Shown: positions 1-10,956 of the stretch, in pieces | Layout: each line of letters starts with the position of its first letter | How positions within the stretch are numbered: position 1 is the stretch's first letter | Source of the DNA: Desulfovirgula sp. | GTDB lineage: Bacteria; Bacillota; Desulfotomaculia; Desulfotomaculales; Desulfocucumaceae | Length of the DNA stretch: 64,000 nt | Direction: 5' to 3' | Assembly: GCA_020725625.1 (NCBI GenBank) | Contig: DYET01000196.1 | Coordinates: forward strand, 1 to 64,000 | Made by a program: the position numbers and the translations under genes | The notes under the pieces: generated by a model | Database searches by the model: none | What the model saw: only the letters and a program-made list of their open reading frames with translations | Told to the model about the DNA's origin: nothing

Positions 1-119
1 ATAGAAAAAATACCGGGAGTTCTACCTGCTAAATCTTGACGCAGACCATCGCCGCTCCGGCACTTGACGGGAATAGAAAGATATGCTAAAATTCAAGTGT
101 TCAAGCCATAAGTAGAAGC

Positions 120-268
120 CATCCGCTTCTCACCGGGCGGCGCCCCCCGGCTGTCAGCCCCGGTCAGGTGCACAGTAACGACAGGAACCAACAAAAGAAA
201 TTTTGTCAGATTTTCTTTTGTCTGTCAGCGGGTGGTGATACCCGTTTTTTTATTTGTGGAGGTGATAA
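120..268 (+). promoter_or_regulatory. Probable L20/IF3 operon leader (autoregulatory attenuator region)
   Basis: Lies directly upstream of infC-rpmI-rplT. Contains hairpin-forming segments (aaaagaaa...ttttctttt; cgggtggtgatacccg followed by ttttttt). Position matches the known L20 leader in Firmicutes. Confidence 0.5.
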
Positions 269-269
269 C

Positions 270-794
270 ATTTCCAAAGATTTTCGCATCAATGAACAAA
301 TCCGTGTCCGGGAAGTCCGGCTGGTGGACACCGACGGCAACCAGCTGGGCATCATGCCTGTCCGGGAGGCCTTAAGAATCGCTGAGGAAAGGCAGCTGGA
401 CCTGGTCGAAATAGCACCCCAGGCCAAGCCCCCGGTCTGCCGGATTATGGATTTTGGAAAATATAAATACGAGCAAAGCAAAAAGGAAAAAGAGGCCAGG
501 AAGAAGCAAAAAATAGTAGAAATAAAGGAAATAAAGCTAAGGCCGAACATCGAGGACCACGACTTTTTCGTTAAGGTGAGAAACGCCTCCCGTTTTCTCA
601 GAGAAGGTGATAAAGTCAAGGCCACCATCATTTTCCGGGGGCGGGAGATTGTTCATACCCAGCTGGGCAAGCAGCTCCTGGTCAGGCTGTCTGAAGAGCT
701 GAAGGACCTGGGAAACGTTGAAAGGCAGCCCAAGCTGGAGGGCAAAAACATGATTATGATACTTACTCCGAGACAGGATATCAAACAGGACTAG
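270..794 (+). CDS. infC: Translation initiation factor IF-3, probable AUU start
   Basis: Protein [30 protein letters not shown]... is classic IF-3. In-frame ATT at 270 preceded by ggaggtgat; the ORF-track start at 168 is upstream of the conserved N-terminus. Confidence 0.96.
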   Translation: MSKDFRINEQIRVREVRLVDTDGNQLGIMPVREALRIAEERQLDLVEIAPQAKPPVCRIMDFGKYKYEQSKKEKEARKKQKIVEIKEIKLRPNIEDHDFFVKVRNASRFLREGDKVKATIIFRGREIVHTQLGKQLLVRLSEELKDLGNVERQPKLEGKNMIMILTPRQDIKQD

Positions 795-810
795 AGAGGG
801 GAACTGGACC

Positions 811-1005
811 ATGCCGAAAATCAAGACGCACCGGGGCGCCGCGAAAAGGTTCAAGAGGACTGGGACCGGCAAATTCAAGGGTTATCACTCCTTCCACAGC
901 CATATTCTTGGCAAGAAGACTGCCAAGCGCAAGAGAAACCTGAGAAAATCGATTATCGTCCACGAAACGGACCGGCGCAAATTGGAAAGGATTCTGCCCT
1001 ATTGA
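811..1005 (+). CDS. rpmI: 50S ribosomal protein L35
   Basis: [23 protein letters not shown]; between infC and rplT. Confidence 0.97.
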   Translation: MPKIKTHRGAAKRFKRTGTGKFKGYHSFHSHILGKKTAKRKRNLRKSIIVHETDRRKLERILPY

Positions 1006-1049
1006 GATTCCTGCAGTGAACTTTTGCATTATGATGAGGAGGGGTTCTT

Positions 1050-1403
1050 ATGCCACGGGCGAAAAGCAGTGTGGTTTCACGCCATAGGCACAGGAAGGTG
1101 CTTAAGCTGTCCAAGGGATACCGGGGGGCCAAGGGCAAGCTCTACCGGGTGGCCAACACACAGTTGCTTAAGTCCCTTGCCTATGCATACAGGGACAGGA
1201 GGAATAAAAAGAGGGATTTCCGCAGGCTGTGGATCGCGCGAATCAATGCGGCCGCGAGGATGAACGGGATATCGTACAGCAGGTTCATGAACGGCCTGAA
1301 GCAGGCCGGGATCGACATAAACCGGAAAATGCTGGCCGAGATGGCGGTCAACGACAGCGGGGCCTTCGGGCAACTGGTGGAGGTCGCCAAGTCCAAACTG
1401 TAA
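1050..1403 (+). CDS. rplT: 50S ribosomal protein L20
   Basis: [28 protein letters not shown]... Confidence 0.98.
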   Translation: MPRAKSSVVSRHRHRKVLKLSKGYRGAKGKLYRVANTQLLKSLAYAYRDRRNKKRDFRRLWIARINAAARMNGISYSRFMNGLKQAGIDINRKMLAEMAVNDSGAFGQLVEVAKSKL

Positions 1404-1407
1404 AGAA

Positions 1408-1436
1408 GAGCATGGCTAAAGGCCATGCTTTTTGGC
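1408..1436 (+). terminator. Rho-independent terminator after rplT
   Basis: agcatggctaaaggccatgctttttgg: perfect stem agcatggc/gccatgct plus T run. Confidence 0.85.
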
Positions 1437-1469
1437 TGATGGCGGCGGCTCAAAGACGACCTGGAAGGA

Positions 1470-2306
1470 ATGCCTATGGATCCCATCAAGAGTGTACACA
1501 ATCCCCTGGTGAAGTACCTGTTCAAGCTGAAAAAGAGAAAATACAGGGAGCAGGAGGGAAAGTTTCTAATCGAGGGCGTCAGGTTCGTGGAAGAGGCCCT
1601 GGATTCCGGCTGGCCGGTGGAGAGCATAATTTACTCCCCTGACCTGATCGGGTCCGCCCGGGGAAGCCGGCTGGTAGCCGGGGCCGGGAGCCGGAACATA
1701 AAAATTGTGCCGGCCGAAAAAAAGGTTGTCGACGCCCTGGCCTTTACCGAGGCCACTCAGGGTGTACTGGCCCTGTGCAGGATGAAGGACCGCCGGCCGG
1801 AGGAAATAGCCGGGGCCCGGGGGGCCGGGAAGGCTGAACAAGACGCCCTCCTGGTGGTGGTGGACGGGGTAAGCGACCCGGGCAATCTGGGCACCATAAT
1901 CAGGAGCGCCCACGCCCTCGGGGCGGACGGGGCGGTTCTGCTTAAGGGAACTGTAGACCTGTACAACGACAAGGCGCTGAGGTCCACCATGGGATCGGTT
2001 TTCCACCTGCCGGTGGCGCACAACGTCAGGGCGGATCAACTGCGGCCCCTCTTGTCTGCCGGCGGGATCAGCCTGCTGGTGGGGGTTCCCCGGGGCGGGA
2101 TCCCGGTCGACTGCCTGAACGCGAAGCGGCCCCTGGCCCTGGTGGTGGGAAGCGAGTCTGAAGGACCATCCGGGGAAATTTTCTCCCTGCCCCACGAAAG
2201 GATAACCGTTCCCATGCCGGGGCAGGCCGAGTCCCTGAACGTGGCCGTGGCCCTCTCCATCATGCTTTACGAAATTGTGCGCCTCAGGTTCGGGGACAGA
2301 CAGTGA
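1470..2306 (+). CDS. TrmH/SpoU-family RNA 2'-O-methyltransferase
   Basis: N-terminal substrate-binding domain followed by SPOUT motifs VSDPGNLGTIIRSAHALGADGAVL, LVVGSESEGPS and VPMPGQAESLNVAVALSIMLYE. Confidence 0.92.
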   Translation: MPMDPIKSVHNPLVKYLFKLKKRKYREQEGKFLIEGVRFVEEALDSGWPVESIIYSPDLIGSARGSRLVAGAGSRNIKIVPAEKKVVDALAFTEATQGVLALCRMKDRRPEEIAGARGAGKAEQDALLVVVDGVSDPGNLGTIIRSAHALGADGAVLLKGTVDLYNDKALRSTMGSVFHLPVAHNVRADQLRPLLSAGGISLLVGVPRGGIPVDCLNAKRPLALVVGSESEGPSGEIFSLPHERITVPMPGQAESLNVAVALSIMLYEIVRLRFGDRQ

Positions 2307-2482
2307 CGGTAAGTTTCCGCCCGCAGCCCGGCTGCCCGAAAAAAGAGCAGGCCAAGGTAAGAAAGATTGAAATTGAAGCGTTGGGCGGGTCGCGCTGAGA
2401 ACCCGACCTTTTGTCTGAATTCTGCCGTCCAGAGGGCGCCGTTATACCGCCGGGCCCTGGATAAAGCGGGCAAAAACGCCGG

Positions 2483-3814
2483 TCAGTGGGCCACGACCAT
2501 GCATTTGGCCGGAACATTGTCGAAGATCCAGTCCAGGTCCGGCTTGTTCAGGAGGATGCATCCGTAGCTGGGGGGAAGCCCGGCCGTAACGTGGTTGTGG
2601 CTTTCCCCGGGGCGCAGGTGGTGAATCATGATGTCGGCATTCAGCCCGATATATCTTACCGGCGAGGGGTCATGGGGATTGAATTCCGCGCTGCTGCCCC
2701 TTTTTACCTCGTACATGGTGACGCGGGGGACTTTCTCCTGGACGATGGTCAGCCATCCCTGGCAGGAGGCCAGGGGCCTGTTTCCCTCGAAAACCCTGAC
2801 CGTGCAGGGATTGCCGACCTTGACGCTGATCCAGCGCTGGCTTCCCAGATTGGTGGTGCCGAACCAGAAATCCCTGCTTATCTTTTCCCCGTAAAGGGAT
2901 GTCAGGGTCATGCTCACCCGGTACTTCCGGGCTGGCATGAACAGTTCCTCCGGCTTGAACGAAGCGGTGTTGCCGTTCAACTGGACCTCTCCAGCCATTC
3001 CCTCCACCTTGATGGCGGCATCCTTCAGTTCCTGGTTTGTCCTTACGGTTATGTGCCGGCTGATCCATACGCTGGGATCATAAGGGCGGGGGTAGATTTC
3101 GGTTATTTCCAGGGCCGGGGCGGTGGTAAAAAAAAGCTCCTGGTTCTTGGGGGCCGTTCCCCCGCCGGTTCCGCGGAGGCCCCCGGTAATGGAAATCATG
3201 TGCCTGGAGTTATTGTCCAGTTTTTTTTCTGGCTGCAGCACCCAGCGGCTGTAATCGCACCCGGGGCCCGGCTTTCCGGGACCAGGCGGCCCGGGGGAGA
3301 AACTGCCCGGCGCGGTGGTGGTGACGTGTTTTCTGAAGCTCTCCGGGTCCACCGGGGTGTTGAAGATCAGGGTCACCGGTCCCGAGGTGGGAACGTTGTC
3401 CGCCGGTTCGAGGGCTATTAACCGGGGGGCCAGCGGCAGCCTCACCTTTTTGCCCGCCGTGACCGTGAAGGGGGGGATCAGGGCGGGCGCCTTTCTGAAC
3501 TCAATCCGGTATTCAAGCCCGCGGGGATATCCGGGCTCTTCGATGACCACCTGCACCTTGTTCCTTGACAGCCAGCGGGTCCGGTAGGAAACGGTTCTTC
3601 CCGGCACGTCGCTGCAGGTTACAATCAGCCGCTTTACCGCCTGGTCGTGGTTCATGGGGGCCAGAAAGGAAACATTTACCATTACCAGGCCTTCGGTGGA
3701 GTCCTCCGCCACCTCGAATCCGGCATAATGGCCCATCAGGATCCAGGTGGCCAGCAGGAGAGAGGAGGTGATGAAGAAGGTCCTGATCTGTTCGCGGGTA
3801 ATTTTGAAGATCAT
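2483..3814 (-). CDS. L,D-transpeptidase (YkuD) with N-terminal TM segment and Ig-like domains
   Basis: C-terminal IMIHHLRPGESHNHVTAGLPPSYGCILLNKPDLDWIFDNV (YkuD H...S.GC motif); N-terminal TM; central Ig-like segments. Confidence 0.8.
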   Translation of the reverse strand: MIFKITREQIRTFFITSSLLLATWILMGHYAGFEVAEDSTEGLVMVNVSFLAPMNHDQAVKRLIVTCSDVPGRTVSYRTRWLSRNKVQVVIEEPGYPRGLEYRIEFRKAPALIPPFTVTAGKKVRLPLAPRLIALEPADNVPTSGPVTLIFNTPVDPESFRKHVTTTAPGSFSPGPPGPGKPGPGCDYSRWVLQPEKKLDNNSRHMISITGGLRGTGGGTAPKNQELFFTTAPALEITEIYPRPYDPSVWISRHITVRTNQELKDAAIKVEGMAGEVQLNGNTASFKPEELFMPARKYRVSMTLTSLYGEKISRDFWFGTTNLGSQRWISVKVGNPCTVRVFEGNRPLASCQGWLTIVQEKVPRVTMYEVKRGSSAEFNPHDPSPVRYIGLNADIMIHHLRPGESHNHVTAGLPPSYGCILLNKPDLDWIFDNVPAKCMVVAH

Positions 3815-3981
3815 GCCGGATACCCTCCAGAGGAAGTCATTACTATATATTACCGACGGTTCCGGGTTATGACAGGAAGGGTTCCGGCATGGTAAAATCT
3901 TCAGAAAAGGTGGCCGTCTCCGGCTGTTTTGCGCTGGCAGAAATATTGCAAGGAATAAAGGGGTTTTTTAAGGAAAGTTCC

Positions 3982-4010
3982 TTGTTTTGAGGCTTTGCCT
4001 GTGATATAAT
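3982..4010 (+). promoter_or_regulatory. Sigma-A-type promoter upstream of pheST T-box
   Basis: TTGTTT-17 bp-TATAAT immediately upstream of the T-box leader. Confidence 0.6.
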
Positions 4011-4154
4011 CAGACCCGAAGGGTCCCAAAAAAAGTGGAAAGGTTGTGGTTAAAGTGTTTTTAACCGCAGAATTTTTTTGGAGGCTGTTCGAGGCAACCG
4101 GGTCTGTCAGCGCGTATATTTTGTACAGAAGGCTCGCTTTACATTGAAATATAG

Positions 4155-4432
4155 CCGGAAAAAGGTGATGACGGGGAGTAGTAGGGGACTTGCTCCTTGC
4201 AGGGAGGAAGGGCCGTGACTGAAAGCCCTTCCAGGGGACGGCGGTCCCGCGAATTCACCCCCGAACCGCAGCTGAAAGTGGGTTCCACCGTAGGTGTAGC
4301 CGGGGATTCCCTCCGTTAAAGGGGAGCGGGTGAGGGCCGGACGGCCTGAATCCGGGTGAGTGGTTTATGCAGCAAACAACAAGGGTGGTACCGCGAAGAA
4401 ATTCGTCCCTGAAGGGGCGATTTTTATTTTAA
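4155..4432 (+). promoter_or_regulatory. T-box leader (Phe) of pheST
   Basis: T-box core AAGGGTGGTACCGCG at 4381-4395 followed by terminator tcgtccctgaaggggcgattttta; stem I with gcgaaTTCaccccc (UUC specifier); upstream of pheS. Confidence 0.93.
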
Positions 4433-4474
4433 ACATAACGCTTTGAGGATGAGCGGAGCGGGAGTGATGGAAAG

Positions 4475-5497
4475 TTGGAACGGAAACTGCTGGAGATGCA
4501 GGCCAGGGCCCTGGCAGACCTGGAGGGAGCCGGAAGCCTGGATGAACTCAACGAAATAAGGGTCCGCTACCTGGGAAAAAAAGGAGAGCTGACCGGAGTG
4601 CTGAGGGGCATGGCGGCCCTGAAAGCCGAGGAGAGGCCACGAGTCGGGCAGATTGCCAACCAGGTCAGGGACAAAATCGAGGACAGGCTGAACGAAAGGA
4701 CGGCCCAGCTTAAGGACGTGATCAGAAGGGAAAGGCTGGCTGCCGAGATCCTGGACATAACCCTGCCGGGAACGGTTTTCAACGTCGGCAGGCTGCACCC
4801 GCTGACCGCGGTGACCCGGCAGATTGAGGACATCTTCCTGGGGCTGGGCTTTTCCATAGCCGAGGGGCCGGAGGTGGAACTGGACTACTACAATTTTGAG
4901 GCCCTCAACCTGCCTAAGGACCACCCGGCCAGGGACATGCAGGATACTTTCTTCATAACCCAGGAGGTGCTTTTGAGGACACACACCTCCCCGGTTCAGG
5001 TACGGACCATGGAGCGCACCGCCCCGGCCCTGCCGGTCAAAATCATCGCGCCTGGCAAGGTATACAGGCGGGACGACGACGCTACCCACTCGCCCATGTT
5101 CCACCAGGTGGAGGGACTGGCGGTGGACCGGAGGATTACCATGGCCGATTTGAGGGGGGTGCTGCAGGTTTTCGCACAGCAGATGTTCGGGCCGGAAACC
5201 AGGACCAGATTTAGGCCGAGTTACTTCCCCTTCACCGAGCCCAGCGCCGAGGTGGACATCTCCTGCGTGATGTGCGGCGGCAGGGGCTGCCGGGTATGCT
5301 CCCACACCGGCTGGCTGGAGATACTGGGGTGCGGCATGGTCCACCCCAGGGTGCTGGAGATGTCGGGCTACGATTCCGGAGAGGTAACCGGGTTTGCCTT
5401 CGGCATGGGGGTAGAGCGGGTGGCCATGCTTAAATACGGGATTGACGACCTCCGGCTGTTTTTCGACAATGACATCCGTTTTCTGGCCCAATTTTAG
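4475..5497 (+). CDS. pheS: Phenylalanine-tRNA ligase alpha subunit
   Basis: Class II motifs [16 protein letters not shown] and [37 protein letters not shown] start. Confidence 0.97.
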   Translation: MERKLLEMQARALADLEGAGSLDELNEIRVRYLGKKGELTGVLRGMAALKAEERPRVGQIANQVRDKIEDRLNERTAQLKDVIRRERLAAEILDITLPGTVFNVGRLHPLTAVTRQIEDIFLGLGFSIAEGPEVELDYYNFEALNLPKDHPARDMQDTFFITQEVLLRTHTSPVQVRTMERTAPALPVKIIAPGKVYRRDDDATHSPMFHQVEGLAVDRRITMADLRGVLQVFAQQMFGPETRTRFRPSYFPFTEPSAEVDISCVMCGGRGCRVCSHTGWLEILGCGMVHPRVLEMSGYDSGEVTGFAFGMGVERVAMLKYGIDDLRLFFDNDIRFLAQF

Positions 5498-5562
5498 AAA
5501 AACGGCTGCGGTTCAAAAAGGATTGATCAAGCCAATCAGCCTTTGGGGAGGAGTAAAAACCA

Positions 5563-7986
5563 ATGCGCGTTTCACTGAAGTGGCTGCGGGAATATGTGGA
5601 TATAAACGTTCCGGCCCGGGAACTGGCCGAACTTCTGACCCTGGCCGGCCTGGCCGTGGAGGGCGTCCGGAACCCCGGGGAAGGCATCGACAGGGTGTGC
5701 ACGGGGAAAATACTGGGCATCGAACCTCACCCCAACGCCGACAAGCTTTTTATCTGCAGGGTGACCGTGGGGTCAGGCGATGACCTGCAAATCGTCACCG
5801 GGGCCACCAACGTCAAGCCCGGACACGTGGTGCCGGTGGCCCTGGAAGGGGCCCGTCTGGCCGGGGGACTGGTGATCAAAAAGGCCAGGCTGAGGGGCGT
5901 TGAGTCTCGCGGCATGCTTTGCTCCGGGCAGGAGCTGGGACTGGATGCCGGCGTCATGCCCCCGGACCAGGCCCACGGTATTATGCTTTTAGATCCTGAT
6001 TTGCCGCCGGGACTTGACGTCAAGGAGGTCATCGGCCTGAATGATACGATCTTTGAACTCGACCTGACCCCCAACCGCGGGGACTGCATGTCCATGGTGG
6101 GAGTGGCCAGGGAGGTGGCCGCCCTGCTGGGACAAAAAATGCGCCTGCCGGAAACCCGGTTGGCCGAAACCGGGCCGGGCGCCGGGGACGAGGTCAGGGT
6201 AGAAATAGAGGATCCCGGCCTTTGCGGCCGTTACGTGGCCAGGCTTTTCCGAAATATAAAAATCGGGCCGTCGCCCCGGTGGATGCAGGAAAGGCTCCGG
6301 GCAGCCGGCGTCAGGCCCATCAGCAATATAGTGGACATCACCAACTACGTCATGATGGAGCTGGGCCAGCCGCTCCACGCCTTCGACTACGACACCCTGA
6401 AGGACGGCCGGATCATTGTCAGGCGTGCCCGGAAGGGAGAGGTGCTGGTTTCCCTGGACGGGAACGAGAGGAAGCTGGCGGAAGACATGCTGGTCATCGC
6501 CGACCCCGGCGGCCCGGTGGCGGTGGCGGGGGTAATGGGCGGCCTGGCTACCGAGGTGACCAAAAATACGACCACCGTTTTGCTGGAATCCGCCTTTTTC
6601 AACCCCATCAGCATAAGGCGGACCTCCCGGGCCCTGGGGCTCCGGTCGGAATCGTCTTCCAGATTCGAGAAGGGTGTTGATATCACCGGGTGCCGGAGGG
6701 CCGCCGACAGGGCCGCCAGGCTGCTGCTGGACTTGGCCGCCGGGGTGGTGGCCCCGGGGGCTGCGGACAATTACCCGGGCCGGGCCGCTCCCAGGACCGT
6801 CATTTTGCGTCCCGAAAGGCTGGAACACGTGCTGGGGGTATCCGTGCCGCCAGAAGAGGCGGCCGGCATTCTGCGCAGGCTGGAGTTCCAGGTAAAGGAC
6901 GGCGGGCGGAAACTCCTGGTAACGGTGCCCGGGCACCGGGCCGACGTTTCCCTGGAAGAGGATTTAATCGAAGAGGTGGCCAGGGTCTACGGGTACAACA
7001 GAATTCCCTACACCCTTCCTTGCGGCGCTACCACCCGGGGGACCCGCACACCGCGGCAGGCCCTGGAATGGACGGTCAGGGACTGCCTTGCCGCCCTGGG
7101 CTTGTACGAGGTGGTCACCTACAGCTTTACCAGCCCGGCCTACCTGGACAAGGCCGGGGTACCCCAGGACAGCCCGCTGCGGATCCCGGTCCGCTTGCAA
7201 AACCCGCTGAGCGAGGACCAGTCGGTGATGAGGACCATGCTCCTGCCCGGTCTTCTGGAGGTGCTTTCCCGGAACGCCAGCCGGAGGGTGGCCGACCTTG
7301 CCGTTTTCGAACTGGGCAAGATATTCCTGCCCTCCAGGTCCGAACCCCTGCCTGTTGAAAAACCGGTGCTGGCGGCTGCCGCCGCGGGAAAATCTCCCGC
7401 CGGCTGGAACAGGCCGGGCCAGCCCTATGACTACTATTACTTCAAAGGCGTGTTGGAAACGCTCTTTGACAGGGTTTCCATCGGGGACTACACCTTGGAG
7501 AGGAAAACCGGAAACGGACTTTTCCACCCGGGAAAGGCGGCCAGGGTAATCGCAGGCGGTACTGAAATCGGCGTGGTCGGCGAACTTCACCCCGACGTGC
7601 TGGAAAACTACGACCTGGCCGAAGGCGCGGTGGCCATGGAGGTGGACTTCGGCGCCCTGGCGGACCTTGCCGGGCAGCCCAGGAAATACCGGCCTTTGCC
7701 CAGGTACCCCGGGATGGAAAGGGACCTGGCGGTGGTGGTGGGCCGAAATGTGCCGGCCCGGGACATCATCGGGGTGATCAGGAAATTCGGCGGCCCTTAC
7801 CTGCGGGAGGTCAGGCTTTTTGACGTGTACCGGGGGAAGCAGGTCAGGGAAGGCCGTCAGAGCATGGCCTTCTCCTTAAGCTTCCGGGCTGATGACCGGA
7901 CCTTGACCGACGAGGAAATAAGCGGGCACATGGCCGCTGTGGCCGAAGCCCTGGCCGGGGAATTCGGTGCCGAGCTCAGAAGTTGA
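5563..7986 (+). CDS. pheT: Phenylalanine-tRNA ligase beta subunit
   Basis: MRVSLKWLREYVDI..., tRNA-binding, B3/B4, B5 and FDX-ACB domains. Confidence 0.98.
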   Translation: MRVSLKWLREYVDINVPARELAELLTLAGLAVEGVRNPGEGIDRVCTGKILGIEPHPNADKLFICRVTVGSGDDLQIVTGATNVKPGHVVPVALEGARLAGGLVIKKARLRGVESRGMLCSGQELGLDAGVMPPDQAHGIMLLDPDLPPGLDVKEVIGLNDTIFELDLTPNRGDCMSMVGVAREVAALLGQKMRLPETRLAETGPGAGDEVRVEIEDPGLCGRYVARLFRNIKIGPSPRWMQERLRAAGVRPISNIVDITNYVMMELGQPLHAFDYDTLKDGRIIVRRARKGEVLVSLDGNERKLAEDMLVIADPGGPVAVAGVMGGLATEVTKNTTTVLLESAFFNPISIRRTSRALGLRSESSSRFEKGVDITGCRRAADRAARLLLDLAAGVVAPGAADNYPGRAAPRTVILRPERLEHVLGVSVPPEEAAGILRRLEFQVKDGGRKLLVTVPGHRADVSLEEDLIEEVARVYGYNRIPYTLPCGATTRGTRTPRQALEWTVRDCLAALGLYEVVTYSFTSPAYLDKAGVPQDSPLRIPVRLQNPLSEDQSVMRTMLLPGLLEVLSRNASRRVADLAVFELGKIFLPSRSEPLPVEKPVLAAAAAGKSPAGWNRPGQPYDYYYFKGVLETLFDRVSIGDYTLERKTGNGLFHPGKAARVIAGGTEIGVVGELHPDVLENYDLAEGAVAMEVDFGALADLAGQPRKYRPLPRYPGMERDLAVVVGRNVPARDIIGVIRKFGGPYLREVRLFDVYRGKQVREGRQSMAFSLSFRADDRTLTDEEISGHMAAVAEALAGEFGAELRS

Positions 7987-8105
7987 AAAAACGCCGCCGG
8001 ACAGAATGCGGATTGTAGAAAGTTGCGGCGGCGAATATTTTAAGCGGACGAAGGGAGGAATTTGTTGGCATACGACGAAATCTACCCTCAACCGGGGGTG
8101 AGTCG

Positions 8106-8378
8106 ATGTCGGAAAAAATAAACAAGGTCGAGGTAGTTATCAGTAATGAAACCTATATCCTGAAGGGGACCGATCCGCCGGAGTACATGGAAATGCTGGC
8201 CGCACAGCTGAGCAGGAGGCTCGGCGAGGTGCAGGTTATGAATCCCCGGCTGAGCATGTACCAGTCTGCCATTCTGACCGCCCTCAACATACTGGACGAG
8301 TATGTGAAGCTCAAGGAGGACCACCGGAACCTGGTGGAGTTGCTGGAAGAGAAGCCAGGGGAGAAGGCAAAGAAATAA
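8106..8378 (+). CDS. zapA: Cell division protein ZapA
   Basis: KVEVVISNETYILKGTDPPEYMEMLAAQLSRRLGEV...SILTALNI-type ZapA sequence downstream of pheT. Confidence 0.88.
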   Translation: MSEKINKVEVVISNETYILKGTDPPEYMEMLAAQLSRRLGEVQVMNPRLSMYQSAILTALNILDEYVKLKEDHRNLVELLEEKPGEKAKK

Positions 8379-8461
8379 TACGGCCGGCGGCCGCCGGCCG
8401 GGACCGGACGCTGAAGGCGACTGCCGGACAACGCCCGCCCTCTTCGCAAGGAGAGGGCTTT

Positions 8462-10261
8462 ATGTCGCTGCAGCGCTTACGGCGGTTAGCCGCGGCTTCG
8501 CGGGGGAAAATAGTCAATAAACGCGTACCAGGGGCGATTCAGGTGCATAATGTTGAAATAGCCTGGGCCTTTAATGAACTGGCCGACCTGATGGAGTTGA
8601 AGGGGGAAGATTTCTTTAAAATCCGGGCCTACCGCCAGGCGGCCAGGATCATTGCCGGCCTGGAAGAACCGGTGGAGGTAATGTACCGCAGGCAGGCCTT
8701 GTCCCGGGTTCCCGGCATAGGCAGGAACATAACCGCCAAGGTGGGGGAGTTAATCGAAAAGGGCAAAATGGACAAACTGGAAAAGCTCCGGGCTGAGATA
8801 CCCCGGGGCCTGCTGGAAATCATGGCCCTGCCCGGCATCGGCCCGAAAAGGGCCGCCTTTCTGCACCAGAGCCTGGGAGTGACAAACATCGACGAATTGG
8901 AACGGGCGGCCAGGAAGGGGAGGATAAGGTTCCTCAAGGGTATGGGGGCCAAGACCGAAATGGACATAATTAATAATGTGCAAATGATCAGGAACAGAAC
9001 GGGAAAGTTCCTCCTGGCGGTGGCCCGGGATCTGGCCGGGGAATTGTCCGGGTACCTGGAAGGCATCCCGGGCGTGGAAAGGGTGGCCGTAGCCGGAAGC
9101 GTCCGCCGCTGGAGGGAGATGGTGGAGGACGTGGACCTTGTAGCCGCCTGCCGGGATTTCGGTGCCGCCCTGGACGCCCTGGCCTTTCATCCGCGTGCCA
9201 GGGAAGTGGCCGATCGCCGGGAAAACTACATCAGGATTATAACCTGGTGGGGCATCCCGGTGGAACTGGTGACGGTGAGTCCCGGGGATTTCTGGCCGGC
9301 CCTGCTTTGGGAGACGGGTAGTGAGGGCCACCTGGAAGAACTGGCCCGGTACGCCCAAAACCGGGACTGGGAGCTGACTCCCACCGGCGTGAGACACCGG
9401 GGTCATGGGGATGGCCATAGCCCCCCGGAGTCCGAGGAGGACATCTATGCCCGGCTGAACCTGGAGTATATACCGCCGGAGCTCCGGGAAGGGACAGGGG
9501 AGGTGGAGTCGGCCGGGGCCGGAAAACTGCCGTCCCTGGTTCAAACAGGAGACATCCGGGGCGACCTGCACCTGCACTCCCAGTGGAGCGACGGGGCGGC
9601 GTCCATCGGCGACATAGCCGCCAGGGCCCTGGAAAAGGAGTACGGCTACGTGGCCATCACCGATCACTCCAGGTCCCTGAAGATTGCCAGGGGTCTTACC
9701 CCGGAAAGGCTGGCCGAACAGTTTGACTACATAGACCGGCTGAACAGGGAACTGGACGGCATCACGGTCCTGAAGGGGGTCGAGGTGGACATCCTGGCCG
9801 GAGGCGGCCTGGACTTGGAAGACCCGGTCCTGGAGCAGGCCGACGTGGTGATTGCCTCTATCCACAGCGGATTCAGGCAGGACCGCGGGACGATTACCGC
9901 CAGGATCATGAAGGCGCTGGAAAACAGGCACGTCGACATCATCGGGCACCTTACCGGAAGGCTTCTGGGACACAGGGAGGCCTACGACCTCGACGTTGAG
10001 AAAGTGCTGGAACAGGCCGGAAAGGCCGGCAAAATCATGGAAATCAACGCCTCCCCGGACAGGCTGGACCTGAACGAAAAGCACGCCCGCATGGCCGTGG
10101 AGTATGGCGCCAAAATAGCCGTCAACACCGACGCCCATGATTTGAGGCGGATGGACGAGATGGAGTACGGTGTGGCCGTAGCCAGGCGGGCCGGCCTGGA
10201 ACGCGGCGATATTGTGAATACACTGGAATTGGAAGAACTTATGAAAATTCTCAAGGGGTAA
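8462..10261 (+). CDS. polX: DNA polymerase X family with C-terminal PHP domain (true start probably GTG at 8543)
   Basis: HhH motifs [38 protein letters not shown]-terminal [16 protein letters not shown]...VAITDHS. Confidence 0.93.
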   Translation: MSLQRLRRLAAASRGKIVNKRVPGAIQVHNVEIAWAFNELADLMELKGEDFFKIRAYRQAARIIAGLEEPVEVMYRRQALSRVPGIGRNITAKVGELIEKGKMDKLEKLRAEIPRGLLEIMALPGIGPKRAAFLHQSLGVTNIDELERAARKGRIRFLKGMGAKTEMDIINNVQMIRNRTGKFLLAVARDLAGELSGYLEGIPGVERVAVAGSVRRWREMVEDVDLVAACRDFGAALDALAFHPRAREVADRRENYIRIITWWGIPVELVTVSPGDFWPALLWETGSEGHLEELARYAQNRDWELTPTGVRHRGHGDGHSPPESEEDIYARLNLEYIPPELREGTGEVESAGAGKLPSLVQTGDIRGDLHLHSQWSDGAASIGDIAARALEKEYGYVAITDHSRSLKIARGLTPERLAEQFDYIDRLNRELDGITVLKGVEVDILAGGGLDLEDPVLEQADVVIASIHSGFRQDRGTITARIMKALENRHVDIIGHLTGRLLGHREAYDLDVEKVLEQAGKAGKIMEINASPDRLDLNEKHARMAVEYGAKIAVNTDAHDLRRMDEMEYGVAVARRAGLERGDIVNTLELEELMKILKG

Positions 10262-10286
10262 ACTGGAGACAGCGGGGTTTAATATC

Positions 10287-10886
10287 TTGGGAAGGTTGAA
10301 ATACGGTGATGAGAATGCCCTGCCCAGGAGTTTTTACAGCCGTGACACGGTCCTGGTGGCCCGGGAACTGCTCGGCAAAGTACTGGTTCACGATTCAGGC
10401 GAGGGGTTGACGGCGGGGATAATCGTGGAGACCGAGGCGTACGTCCGGGGCGACCCGGCCTGCCACGCCTACCGGGGAATGACTCCGCGCAACCGGGCCA
10501 TGTTCGGCCCCCCGGGCCGCGCCTACATCTACTTTACTTACGGGATGCACTACTGCTTCAACGTGGTCACTGCCGCCGAGGGGGTTGGAGAGGCCGTTCT
10601 GATCAGGGCCCTGGAGCCCCTGGAGGGAACGGACCTGATGCGCCGGAGAAGGGGCCGTTTCAGGCTTCCGGAGCTTTGCTCCGGCCCTGCCAGGCTGGTG
10701 CAGGCCATGGGTATAGAACCAGGGATGTACGGCCACGACCTGACCCGGGAGCCCCTGTTTATCGTCAGGGGCCGCGAAATTGAGGCGGCGGCGGTGGTGG
10801 TCACCACCAGGGTGGGCATCAGGGCTGCCGCGGACCTGCCGCTGAGGTTCTACGTAAGAAATAATATGCATGTGTCGAAAAAATAG
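10287..10886 (+). CDS. 3-methyladenine DNA glycosylase (AAG/MPG family)
   Basis: [11 protein letters not shown]...[49 protein letters not shown]. Confidence 0.96.
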   Translation: MGRLKYGDENALPRSFYSRDTVLVARELLGKVLVHDSGEGLTAGIIVETEAYVRGDPACHAYRGMTPRNRAMFGPPGRAYIYFTYGMHYCFNVVTAAEGVGEAVLIRALEPLEGTDLMRRRRGRFRLPELCSGPARLVQAMGIEPGMYGHDLTREPLFIVRGREIEAAAVVVTTRVGIRAAADLPLRFYVRNNMHVSKK

Positions 10887-10956
10887 AGTTGTTGGCTGCC
10901 AACTACAAAAAGTCTGCAGCTGCATACAGCGCAAAAAAAACATGGAGGTTGATCCG

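Noticed and set aside
4424-5491. 355-aa minus-strand ORF opposite pheS
   Set aside because: Shadow of a conserved gene; composition typical of reverse-complement translation.
8750-10138. 462-aa minus-strand ORF opposite polX
   Set aside because: Shadow ORF; no recognisable motifs and the opposite strand encodes a clear PolX/PHP protein.
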